Source of the DNA: Stentor roeselii
Taxonomy: Eukaryota > Ciliophora > Heterotrichea > Heterotrichida > Stentoridae
DNA length: 64,000 nt
Reading direction: 5' to 3'
NCBI GenBank assembly: GCA_006503475.1
Contig: RSEH01000047.1
Location: 1 to 64,000 of the forward strand
Shown here: in pieces, positions 56,822 to 64,000 of the stretch
Numbering within the stretch: the first letter of the stretch is position 1
Layout: every line of letters starts with the position of its first letter
Translations under genes and position numbers: made by a program
The notes under the pieces: model-generated
What the model saw: only the letters and a program-made list of their open reading frames with translations
The model's database searches: none
What the model was told of the DNA's origin: nothing

Positions 56822-57421
56822 ATGAACCAAGAAAATTTCTCATCTACTGAAGAAACAGTCTCACTTTCCAAGAGAAATTCAGGAAAATCTCGTCATTGTC
56901 CGACGAAAACGCAAGTTTTAGTTAAAAGTCGCCGCTCGTTATTCAGCAAAAAGAAGAAACTTCGACATTCATCGAAGCCGACGGATAGCACATCGACTTT
57001 AATTGAACATCCGGGCATTTCACAGTCTCTTAACAATCATAACTTGAAAATTTCTTTGAAGTCTATCTATGAGACTGACCCGGTGGCAAAGTTGAAAGAA
57101 ATTTTCAAATCAAAACCGACCTTTACTCCTAAGAGAAGGACTAAAAAGGTCCCGAAGAACTTTAGTTGTGATATCAACCCGAGGAGAAGAGGAAAGGTTG
57201 ATTCGATTTTTCAGACTAATGAAGCGGAATTCATCATTAATGAACTTAGAACGATTAAAAGTCCTGAAGTTTGGAACCAGGTTGTTCAGAATTTTAAGAA
57301 AAAACCGAGTGTTTTGATGGACTTGATACCTTTAGAGTAATTTATCGATAGTGACCACCGACGAAGATCTGTAGAACGCCCAACAGTCGCTGTTCTCCAA
57401 ATAATTTCGCAGCCTTTATGA
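56822..57421 (+). CDS. basic unknown protein, one 15-nt intron; stop overlaps next start
   Basis: 194 residues if the intron at 57337-57351 is removed, or 172 if it is retained and the TAA at 57338-57340 is used. Splicing yields PLDDHRRRSVERPTVAVL and a TGA at 57419-57421 that overlaps the next gene's ATG in an ATGA arrangement. The protein is Lys/Arg/Ser-rich (SRRSLFSKKKKLRHS, KSKPTFTPKRRTKKV) with one helical patch (EFIINELRTIKSPEVWNQV). No family is recognised. Nuclear or cytoskeletal localisation is a guess from charge only. Confidence 0.65.
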
Positions 57422-58146
57422 GAAACCCTGCAACCCCTCTCAGATCAGCTAGAAGAAATATGAGCTCTACTTTAAATAAAACCAGTGCTTTATGCTATAA
57501 AAGCCCTAAAATCACCAGGCCAGGTTCTGTGAGTCCTGTAGAAGTCGTTACTTTTTTACAAGAAAGCGAAAACGAAAAACTCACTGAAGACTGGAGTAAA
57601 AGTCTTTTATATCAAAAAATCTCAAATTTAGACGGAATCGAACTAGCCATGACTGAGCAAGAAATGAAAGTTCTTTCCAGGAAGCCCCCAAGAGACCCTG
57701 AAGAAATTGTGAAAGCCATGAATAAAGGACTTAATTTACTCAGAATCCTTCTCATGGAACTTCTCGGAACCAAGGAAGATATGCAAAGATTTGAAGAAAG
57801 GTTTAGAGGAAACACCAGGTATCATGTCAGAGCATTGATGGAAAGATGCTTGAACTTAATGAAAGTAAGAAACACCACTGCTGATATTCTTCAAAAGGTC
57901 CATAAACGAGAAATGATCTTGAAAAATTTAAGAGTGACCAAAAATAAAATCAAGGATAAAGTCTTGAAAGTCTTTGAAATGAATAAAGAAATTAGAGCTG
58001 ACATTGAAAACTGGGCAAGTGATGACTCAGTTCCTTTTAGTAGCTTTACATTCAAGGGAAAAAATTATTTGGCAAAAATTTCTGAGGATTTAATTGTTTT
58101 GCAGGGGTATTTGGATAGGATTTCTGCAAAAGGAATGAACAAGTAA
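57418..58146 (+). CDS. unknown helical protein, 242 aa
   Basis: Starts at ATG 57418 (MRNPATPLRSARRN); a second in-frame ATG lies at 57460. It has a basic N-terminus and a helical or coiled-coil body (about 70-200; EEIVKAMNKGLNLLRILLM, KEDMQRFEERFRGNTRYHV, LKNLRVTKNKIKDKV). No family signature is visible. It is the middle gene of three closely packed same-strand basic genes (56822, 57418, 58171). Confidence 0.75.
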   Translation: MRNPATPLRSARRNMSSTLNKTSALCYKSPKITRPGSVSPVEVVTFLQESENEKLTEDWSKSLLYQKISNLDGIELAMTEQEMKVLSRKPPRDPEEIVKAMNKGLNLLRILLMELLGTKEDMQRFEERFRGNTRYHVRALMERCLNLMKVRNTTADILQKVHKREMILKNLRVTKNKIKDKVLKVFEMNKEIRADIENWASDDSVPFSSFTFKGKNYLAKISEDLIVLQGYLDRISAKGMNK

Positions 58147-58170
58147 TTTAAGTTTTGTATTGGTTTATAT

Positions 58171-58566
58171 ATGAAAGGATTTAAAAACGTTAATGAGGCT
58201 AAAAATTGGACTTTGAGGAAAACTTTTTTACTTCGAAGAGCTGTCAGGCCGAATAATGTCGTTGATCGGGGAAAAAAGTTTGAAATTGAAGACCTTTTTG
58301 ATTTCCCGAAACCTAAAACTCAGATCAAAAAGGAAATTAAAAGGAATTCAAGTGTATCAACAGTTGTTCTTTCGGAACCTGAAATGAAAGTAAGAAGGTT
58401 GACTAGAAAAAAATCAGAAATTTACACGATTAATCCAAATCTGAACAGTAATTTCACAATCAACACTTTTTCGCTATCAAATATGAGACTAAGAAAGTAT
58501 ACATATAACCCGAAGAATAATGAGACAAAGCTGAAAGTTGTTATAGCTGGAAGTAAGTTTAATTAA
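58171..58566 (+). CDS. small basic unknown protein, 131 aa
   Basis: MKGFKNVNEAKNWTLRKTFL opens a basic protein without recognisable domains (KVRRLTRKKSEIYTINPN). The annotated stop is TAA 58564-58566. A good 15-nt intron candidate (GTAAGTTTAATTAAG, 58553-58567) overlaps that stop; splicing would swap the last four residues for a short new end. The gene starts 24 nt after the preceding stop. Confidence 0.6.
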   Translation: MKGFKNVNEAKNWTLRKTFLLRRAVRPNNVVDRGKKFEIEDLFDFPKPKTQIKKEIKRNSSVSTVVLSEPEMKVRRLTRKKSEIYTINPNLNSNFTINTFSLSNMRLRKYTYNPKNNETKLKVVIAGSKFN

Positions 58567-58726
58567 GATTATGAGTTTTCTTTATAATTTTATGCAAGAA
58601 GTTTTCAACTATAAAAATTCTCTATATTTGGTACTTATCCATATAATTAATATTTGAAATTTTCATTATTTAGAAATCTCTCGTCAGAATAATACTTAAA
58701 ATTATAATTACACTATTAAATACCTT

Positions 58727-59425
58727 CTAATTAGGAGAAATCACATTTCTTAAAGGTGGCTTTGGTATGGCCGAGGCAAATTTTAATGCTCGATCCCTGA
58801 CATTCTCTTCTTTTTCCAGATTTTTCTTCAAGTTTACTGGTAACAATGGTAGTTTAGTGGCATTAATATAATAAACATTAAGCCCATATTTTATTCTTTT
58901 ATCCTTGAGTTGTTTTTTTAATATCCAGTCATCGCTGCCGACATTACTCGGGCCAAGACCTCCCAGCTGATAATATGTTTTAGGTTTTATGCTGTTGTAA
59001 TCTTTTATGGTGTAAGGTTTAAACTCTTTTAGTTCTTTTTTATCGTAAGACTTGTTTAGTTGTTTATAGTCTATCTTGTTGCTTGCATCAGTTTTTCCGA
59101 TAATTGGTGTTGGAGGCATCATTTTTCTTTTGGCTTCTTTTGGAGACTCGGAATTAAGAGGTAGGTTGGATGACTGAACATGAGATATATCATTTATTGA
59201 ACTGTGAATTGAAATACTAGAACCATGACCTGCTGAAAACTGATCAGGCTGAGGTGAAATCGATTTTTTTAACATAAAATTCGCAGAAGCCTTTATTATT
59301 GAACTGTGCACTTGCGTATCAGACGGTTTCAAAACTACTCTTTCAGGGTTAACTTCGATGATTCCAGATGTAGATAAAGTGCTGTACTTGTTTTTAAAGC
59401 GTTCAACGAATGTAGAGGTAGACAT
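58727..59425 (-). CDS. unknown protein with PYTIKDYNSIKP / LGGLGP motif
   Basis: 232 residues. The N-terminal 110 residues are Ser-rich and polar. The C-terminal part carries KPYTIKDYNSIKPKTYYQ, LGGLGPSNVGSDDW and a basic helix. This motif resembles one I associate with JHY-type and related ciliary proteins, but I cannot verify that here. It is convergent with the 58171 gene (160 nt between stops). Confidence 0.65.
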   Translation of the reverse strand: MSTSTFVERFKNKYSTLSTSGIIEVNPERVVLKPSDTQVHSSIIKASANFMLKKSISPQPDQFSAGHGSSISIHSSINDISHVQSSNLPLNSESPKEAKRKMMPPTPIIGKTDASNKIDYKQLNKSYDKKELKEFKPYTIKDYNSIKPKTYYQLGGLGPSNVGSDDWILKKQLKDKRIKYGLNVYYINATKLPLLPVNLKKNLEKEENVRDRALKFASAIPKPPLRNVISPN

Positions 59426-59528
59426 GAATTATAATCAATAACTGCATTATAAGAAACCCAACTCAATAAACTTCATCCAATTCTTCCAAAAAATCCTCAT
59501 TTCTATCAATACTTAAAAATTATCTATT

Positions 59529-61352
59529 CTAAGCCCGTCTAAGAGCTTCATAAGCCTCTTCAATGTTAATCACGAAGCCTCCCTTGTTCCACTTCCTCAA
59601 CAAAGAAGCTTCTTCCTGATAAGTCAGCTTGGCTCCTAGTTTTTCAATTGCCTCTAAAAAGACTTTATATTGAATATTCTTTCCAAGTGCCGGGTCGATA
59701 TTTTTCAGCAAGTTGACCAAGAAGAGTTGTTTGTTAGTCCTTCCGAAACTCATGATTTTCCTTAAAATATTCTCATATCCCGCTTGAGGGAACTCCTGAG
59801 GACGATCTTCCATATACTTAAACGTGTATTCATCACAGTTAGTAAGTAAAAACCGATGATTCTGCAGTACAATCGTATTTCCAATCAAAAACTCAGTATG
59901 AACATAGTACTTCTGGGTATAAGGATTTTTAAATTTCCTTCTTTCCAAGAACTTTCCTCCAACAATACCAGAATTTCTTTCAACAACTTCAAAGACTTTG
60001 ATAGAGTCATCACTTGGATAGAAGCAAAGAATGAACTTTCGAATTTCATCTTCATATGTGGAGCTTATGAGTTTGCTTTCATATCTCAAGACATGTTGAT
60101 CATTATCAAATATTTTGTACATGTCTGGTTTTGGTGGGTTCGGGGTGAGTTTTAGCACGTTTCCAATGGAGTCCTCTTCAGCTCCGTATCCATTATGAGG
60201 AGGCACTGGATTTGTAGGTAAGAAATTTGCAGGTTTTTGGACTTGCATTGGCTTCTGTTCGATTCCAAGGTTATCGATGTACCATCTTTTTGTGAAGTCG
60301 TCTGTGTCGTAGATAATCAGCTCTTTGGAATAGACTTTCACAGTGTTGCCCACTAGAAGGTCGGTGTAGTTGTAGTAGTCTTCTTGTCTTAATGATAAAG
60401 CTGGACATGGAGTCAGGATCGGGTCTTTTGGGACTTTCATTCTTCGGAGCATCATCGGGAAGGTCTCGTTTCCAGTGTTGACTTGACGGAGTTCTTGAAC
60501 TTCCATCGTGTCATCAGCAAGATAATAGTTCATCTTGTAGAATTTCATACCTCCGTCGTATGAGGTGTCATTCCAAAAGACATGATAGGATAATACTTTT
60601 CTGTCGTTGTTTATGAAACTCTTTAAGTTGCGATTTGGGTGACCTCCTCCTAGCTTGACCTCGTTGTACTCTCTCACCTCTCCAGCATCATGCGGGTCCT
60701 GCTTGTAATTAACCATAAGTCGAGTTTTATCAAAAGTATCAACCGGGTAATTCTCAGGTGGGTCAAGTTCAACTCCCTGATCCCTATAAAACGCCCTAGT
60801 AAAGTCATCACAATCCACAATTCTAAAAACCCTTCCATACATCTCAATATTTTTCCTAACTCCATAATCCTGCCACACAAGATGCCCTCCACTTTTCGGA
60901 ACCTTATGTTTTTTAATGAAGACCCCTTGAGGTATTCCACTATTCTCAACCCTAGGTTCCGTCACATAAGTGGTATCATCATCGAGATGATACATAATCA
61001 CACATTTTCTTACTCTGAAATTTTCATTCGGGTTCTCATTGACTGCTTCTTGGAAGTAAGCATAAAAGCGTAGAACGTGGCGGTCGTACTTCAGCCAGAC
61101 TGGAGGAATTCTTGGAATCGCGTAGTTTTTAGGAGTGACTGGGCGGCCTTGACTTGAACCGCCGTCTGGTCTTTGCATTGAACTTCTTAGTAACTCCTCG
61201 ACCGCGTCACTTGGAAGACCTTCCTGGAAGAATTTGGTTGCCTCTGTCATGTGACCGTCTTTCAAGGTGAACATCTGGTGCTTGTGGTGGTTTACTTTCG
61301 TCGGGTCTCTAAATGAGTACCCCGGCAGTTTTGGCAACTGAGCTGAATCCAT
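59529..61352 (-). CDS. EFHC1: EFHC1/2-type protein with three DM10 domains (Rib72-like)
   Basis: 607 residues, near the 640 of EFHC1. The opening LPKLPGYSFRDPTKVNHHK is typical. Three DM10 domains follow (about 85-195, 235-350, 410-515), each with a 'VLRFYAYF / YHLDDDT / GR..R..DCDDFTR' pattern (LRFYAYFQEA, KVLSYHVFWND, HVLRYESKLIS). The C-terminal region resembles degenerate EF hands (KWNKGGFVINIEEAYEAL). EFHC/Rib72 proteins are microtubule inner proteins of the ciliary A-tubule. The EFHC1 versus EFHC2 assignment is not resolvable by eye. Confidence 0.92.
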   Translation of the reverse strand: MDSAQLPKLPGYSFRDPTKVNHHKHQMFTLKDGHMTEATKFFQEGLPSDAVEELLRSSMQRPDGGSSQGRPVTPKNYAIPRIPPVWLKYDRHVLRFYAYFQEAVNENPNENFRVRKCVIMYHLDDDTTYVTEPRVENSGIPQGVFIKKHKVPKSGGHLVWQDYGVRKNIEMYGRVFRIVDCDDFTRAFYRDQGVELDPPENYPVDTFDKTRLMVNYKQDPHDAGEVREYNEVKLGGGHPNRNLKSFINNDRKVLSYHVFWNDTSYDGGMKFYKMNYYLADDTMEVQELRQVNTGNETFPMMLRRMKVPKDPILTPCPALSLRQEDYYNYTDLLVGNTVKVYSKELIIYDTDDFTKRWYIDNLGIEQKPMQVQKPANFLPTNPVPPHNGYGAEEDSIGNVLKLTPNPPKPDMYKIFDNDQHVLRYESKLISSTYEDEIRKFILCFYPSDDSIKVFEVVERNSGIVGGKFLERRKFKNPYTQKYYVHTEFLIGNTIVLQNHRFLLTNCDEYTFKYMEDRPQEFPQAGYENILRKIMSFGRTNKQLFLVNLLKNIDPALGKNIQYKVFLEAIEKLGAKLTYQEEASLLRKWNKGGFVINIEEAYEALRRA

Positions 61353-61369
61353 TTATAACGAACCATATA
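61353..61369. promoter_or_regulatory. 17-nt divergent intergenic region
   Basis: If the plus gene starts at ATG 61370, 17 nt separate it from the EFHC start codon. This fits the spacing of other pairs here better than the ATG at 61313, which would overlap EFHC coding sequence by 40 nt. Confidence 0.4.
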
Positions 61370-63220
61370 ATGCCTGGGGTTGAAATTCAAATACTGAATG
61401 TTAGGTTGCCTTTGATTACTGACTTTAGCAGAGTTAGGTGTTGTTTTAATTTAGGGAACTCGAGTTGTACTGTTGCTTATCCTTTCAAAGTCGTCAGTTT
61501 CCTAAATGTAGAGTCCTACTCAGTAATAGCAGTCAGTGTTTTTAACGGAGAAAAAGTAGTAGGAACTCTCGACATTCCCGTAAACCTGATCCTATTCAAA
61601 AAAAGCTCAACATTTAAAATAAACGAGGCTTTTTCTCAAGGAGATAAACGAAAATCGCCAGTGAAAAAGGGAGAATCCGGTGAAATAACTCTAGCAATAA
61701 AACAAGTATCTCAAGAAACCGAGAAAAACACTGAAAAGCGATTAGAAGAAACAGTAGAACAGCTAGACCAAAGCTACAAGTCAAGAAGAGAGCTACAGAT
61801 GAGCATCGAAGAAACCACTCAACAACTGAGCGAAATGGTAAAAACCCAAGACACGATCATCAACAAATACCTTTCCGAAAAGCAGGACCTCAACGAAAAA
61901 ATCCGAATTCTCGAAGAAAGCCTGAATTTCGAAAAACTGAAAAATTCAAGTCTGACCGACAAGACTCAAGAACTCGAAACAACAGTCGAAGCTTTCAAAA
62001 CAAATGAAAAGTATTTCAAAGGGATTGAAAAGTGGTGCAATGAAGTCAACTCACAATGCGAACATTATTTGAACCAGCAAAACAACCTGGCTGAAAAAAT
62101 CAAGACGATGAATTCAGAATATCAAGAAAAATGCAATGATTATCAAGCCAAGGTTGAAAGTTTAATAAATGATAAAGCTTTGCTAATGAAAAATGTGGAA
62201 AATCTGCAAAAGGAAAACTTTTCACTTAAAAAAGAAAATGATTCTTTGACTGCTGAACTTTTGAAACTTCGTGCAAGACTTTTAAGTATTGAAGGAGAAG
62301 CTCTTCAGCATTTGTCACTCAAGTCTAAAGAAACTGAACTGAATGAAAAATTGAAATCGACTGAGTCTTTGTTAGCTGGACTGAAAGATGAACTCACTCG
62401 AAGTGCCTCTAGTTTTAAGGAAAATTTAAATAAAGTCATCAGCAATAAAAACTTGTTAGCAACTGAAAATAAAGACTTGTCAACAAGGTTAAACTCTTTA
62501 GAATCTCTCATCAAGTCGAAAGACTCAGAGATTGAAAGACTTTTACAGGAAAATAATAAAGTCGCTTCTGAAATGGCTTGCATTGAACAGCACTTATGTG
62601 TTAAAGAAGACTCAAATCAGATTATTGATGATTTAATGAAAAGTAATCAGGAGTTAAGATCTGAAAACAGAGAAAGTAAGAAAAATTTCATTGAAAATAA
62701 TGAAAGGGTTTTGGAATCTGCTAAAAAAGTAGAGGAACTTGAGGAAAAAATAAAAGAAATCACTGAAGAAAATGAAGTTCTTATGAGTGCTGTCGTTAAA
62801 TTACAGAGAAATCGAGATATTTATGTCCCTGTCAATGGAGACCCGGTTGATAATGCTTTGGCTGACTTTATCAACACTCTTGATGAACCACTTCAAGTCC
62901 CTTTTACTCGTGAAGAAGAAGGGATTTATTTATTTGGAACAAAAAGAATTTTTGTTAAATTGGAACAAGGGAAAATTATTATTAGAGTTGGAGGAGGATT
63001 TATGCAAGTTCATGAATTTATTGATGTTTATACTAATACTGAAGTTGAAAAGTTTGCACGTGAAAAAGCTGAACATGCTTCGAGGTTAAGGATGAGTATT
63101 TTAGGAAAACTTAATGAAGGATCGCCTGGAAAGTATTCTCAGTGCTTTGGTATACAGAGGAGGAACTCTTCAGTTACTAGAGCTTCTGTTAGTCCTAATC
63201 ATACAAGTTTTTATAATTGA
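61370..63220 (+). CDS. C2-like / coiled-coil protein with GAS2-related (GAR) domain
   Basis: 616 residues from ATG 61370. An N-terminal beta domain (about 1-85; VEIQILNVRLPLI, VIAVSVFNGEKVVGTLDIPV) looks like a C2-type fold. Long coiled coil spans about 120-480. Residues about 518-560 (IYLFGTKRIFVKLEQGK, IIRVGGGFMQVHEFI) match the GAS2-related domain pattern 'Y.FG....VR.....IMVRVGGGW..L.EFL', a microtubule-binding module. A Ser-rich tail ends the protein. This suggests a microtubule-binding coiled-coil scaffold. The GAR call rests on about 40 residues; the zinc-binding residues of classical GAR domains are not apparent. Confidence 0.72.
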   Translation: MPGVEIQILNVRLPLITDFSRVRCCFNLGNSSCTVAYPFKVVSFLNVESYSVIAVSVFNGEKVVGTLDIPVNLILFKKSSTFKINEAFSQGDKRKSPVKKGESGEITLAIKQVSQETEKNTEKRLEETVEQLDQSYKSRRELQMSIEETTQQLSEMVKTQDTIINKYLSEKQDLNEKIRILEESLNFEKLKNSSLTDKTQELETTVEAFKTNEKYFKGIEKWCNEVNSQCEHYLNQQNNLAEKIKTMNSEYQEKCNDYQAKVESLINDKALLMKNVENLQKENFSLKKENDSLTAELLKLRARLLSIEGEALQHLSLKSKETELNEKLKSTESLLAGLKDELTRSASSFKENLNKVISNKNLLATENKDLSTRLNSLESLIKSKDSEIERLLQENNKVASEMACIEQHLCVKEDSNQIIDDLMKSNQELRSENRESKKNFIENNERVLESAKKVEELEEKIKEITEENEVLMSAVVKLQRNRDIYVPVNGDPVDNALADFINTLDEPLQVPFTREEEGIYLFGTKRIFVKLEQGKIIIRVGGGFMQVHEFIDVYTNTEVEKFAREKAEHASRLRMSILGKLNEGSPGKYSQCFGIQRRNSSVTRASVSPNHTSFYN

Positions 63221-63348
63221 GTAGTTTGGTAAGGTTATCATTATTCATTTGTAGATGGATGATTAATTAGTGGATAACATGAAGGGTTGAGTAAATTTAG
63301 ATATTTTAATTGAATGCTTAGAGTGTGATACTTTCAGCTATTATATCA

Positions 63349-64000
63349 TTAGACATTAATTTTATCAACTAAAATTGCATGAGACCTTTTAAGACCACTT
63401 ACAGGTGAAAGAGTATCACAAGCTTCAAAAACCGAAGTTTGAATCTTTTGTGTTTTAGACATATGAAGTTCAACTAAATCATCCCAGCTTTCCAAACTAT
63501 CCTCTTCATTTTCTTCAGGAATATTTTCCATAGACTTCATAAGTCCAAGCAAGCTAGAAGTCTGTTTATCCGCACTTCCAACCCAAATCGAATACCCATC
63601 AGCAGCATCTTTTAAATAAACATTATCCTGAAATTGATGTCCAGGCAATTGACTCTTAGTATTCCTGACCCGATACCTTTTAAAGAACTCATCAGGTCTA
63701 ATAAAAAATTCACTACCTTTCTTCGGTTTCGGAATCAAGTTCTGTCTCTTAACAACTTTCATTTTTCCTCTGAAATAAACAAATTTTTCACAATAAAGTG
63801 CACAATGTCCAGGTTCTTCACAAAGATAACATCTCAAATTCATGATACTAAGTCCATAAATCGAGACATTCCTGACAAAAACATCGACAAATTCTTTATC
63901 TTTTGGATGAGATTTCAAGATTTTTTTAAAGTCAATATTGTGGAAAGAGAGAAGTTCGCAGTAGTCAGAACTTTTCACTGAAGCTGTTCGAGGCTTTTCA
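63349..64000 (-). CDS. zinc-knuckle (CCHC) protein, N-terminus beyond the window
   Basis: The frame is open from the right edge through 63976 without an ATG (a GTG there is not a credible start), so the 5' end is missing. One CCHC knuckle is clear: CYLCEEPGHCALYC (C-x2-C-x4-H-x4-C), the RNA- or nucleic-acid-binding type. It is followed by a basic linker and an acidic Ser-rich segment (NIPEENEEDSLESWDDLV). No second knuckle is in view. Convergent with the GAS2-like gene. Confidence 0.75.
   Translation of the reverse strand, partial: EKPRTASVKSSDYCELLSFHNIDFKKILKSHPKDKEFVDVFVRNVSIYGLSIMNLRCYLCEEPGHCALYCEKFVYFRGKMKVVKRQNLIPKPKKGSEFFIRPDEFFKRYRVRNTKSQLPGHQFQDNVYLKDAADGYSIWVGSADKQTSSLLGLMKSMENIPEENEEDSLESWDDLVELHMSKTQKIQTSVFEACDTLSPVSGLKRSHAILVDKINV

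Noticed and set aside
61313-61369. Upstream ATG 61313 for the GAS2-like gene
   Set aside because: It would overlap EFHC coding sequence by 40 nt; ATG 61370 starts the beta domain cleanly and matches the usual gap.
1-64000. Reassigned stop codons (as in other ciliates)
   Set aside because: In-frame TAA, TAG or TGA in conserved domains always fall within 15-nt introns; all three end conserved proteins elsewhere (RPN5 TAA, AGC-type genes and WD40 channel TAG, TRAPPC3 TGA).
1-64000. tRNA or rRNA genes, transposons, virus-like elements, CRISPR arrays, telomeric repeats
   Set aside because: I looked for characteristic motifs, long terminal repeats, transposase or polymerase motifs and regular spacer repeats, and saw none.

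Overview
The window reads as macronuclear DNA of a heterotrich ciliate, most probably Stentor or a close relative. It is AT-rich and very gene-dense. TAA, TAG and TGA all end conserved proteins and TGG encodes Trp, so the code is standard. Conserved genes (an ARP4-type actin-related protein, MOK, COMMD7, AGC kinases) are interrupted only by GT..AG introns of exactly 15 nt (a few candidates of 16 nt). Established knowledge: 15-16 nt introns with the standard code are a hallmark of Stentor. I see no transposon, virus-like element, rRNA, tRNA or CRISPR array.

Positions 1-26,000 are dominated by four large membrane-protein genes: a TRP-like channel with an apparent -1 frame change (543-3526), a 2,599-residue LNR / beta-helix / polytopic surface protein (4177-11976), a fusion of WD40 repeats to a TRP-like channel (12789-16412), and a 3,157-residue TIG / Cys-rich / polytopic surface protein on the minus strand (16445-25918). 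A small spliced or decaying gene lies at 12123-12679.

Positions 26,000-43,000 hold housekeeping and signalling genes: a tandem pair of otubain-like deubiquitinases, a HAMP-domain sensor-like protein, a cytosolic carboxypeptidase (tubulin deglutamylase family), the proteasome subunit RPN5, a PHYHD1-like dioxygenase, a coiled-coil protein, a C2H2 finger protein, a bromodomain protein, LYAR, a lipid-anchored protein, TRAPPC3, a dead dual-specificity phosphatase and ARP4/ACTL6A.

Positions 43,000-64,000 are rich in cytoskeletal and ciliary candidates (an SHIPPO/STPGR protein, MNS1, MOK, an EFHC1/2-type DM10 protein, a coiled-coil protein with a GAS2-like domain). Among them are ER-type HSP90, a class-IV aminotransferase fold apparently lacking its lysine, COMMD7, two AGC-type kinases and several unrecognised coiled-coil or basic proteins. 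A zinc-knuckle gene runs off the right edge and a gene tail may cross the left edge.

Gene packing is extreme. Several head-to-head pairs have start codons 0-23 nt apart, and some tail-to-tail pairs have stop codons about 10 nt apart. Promoters must therefore be tiny or lie inside coding sequence. First exons can be as short as 7 nt (MOK) or 13 nt (ARP4).
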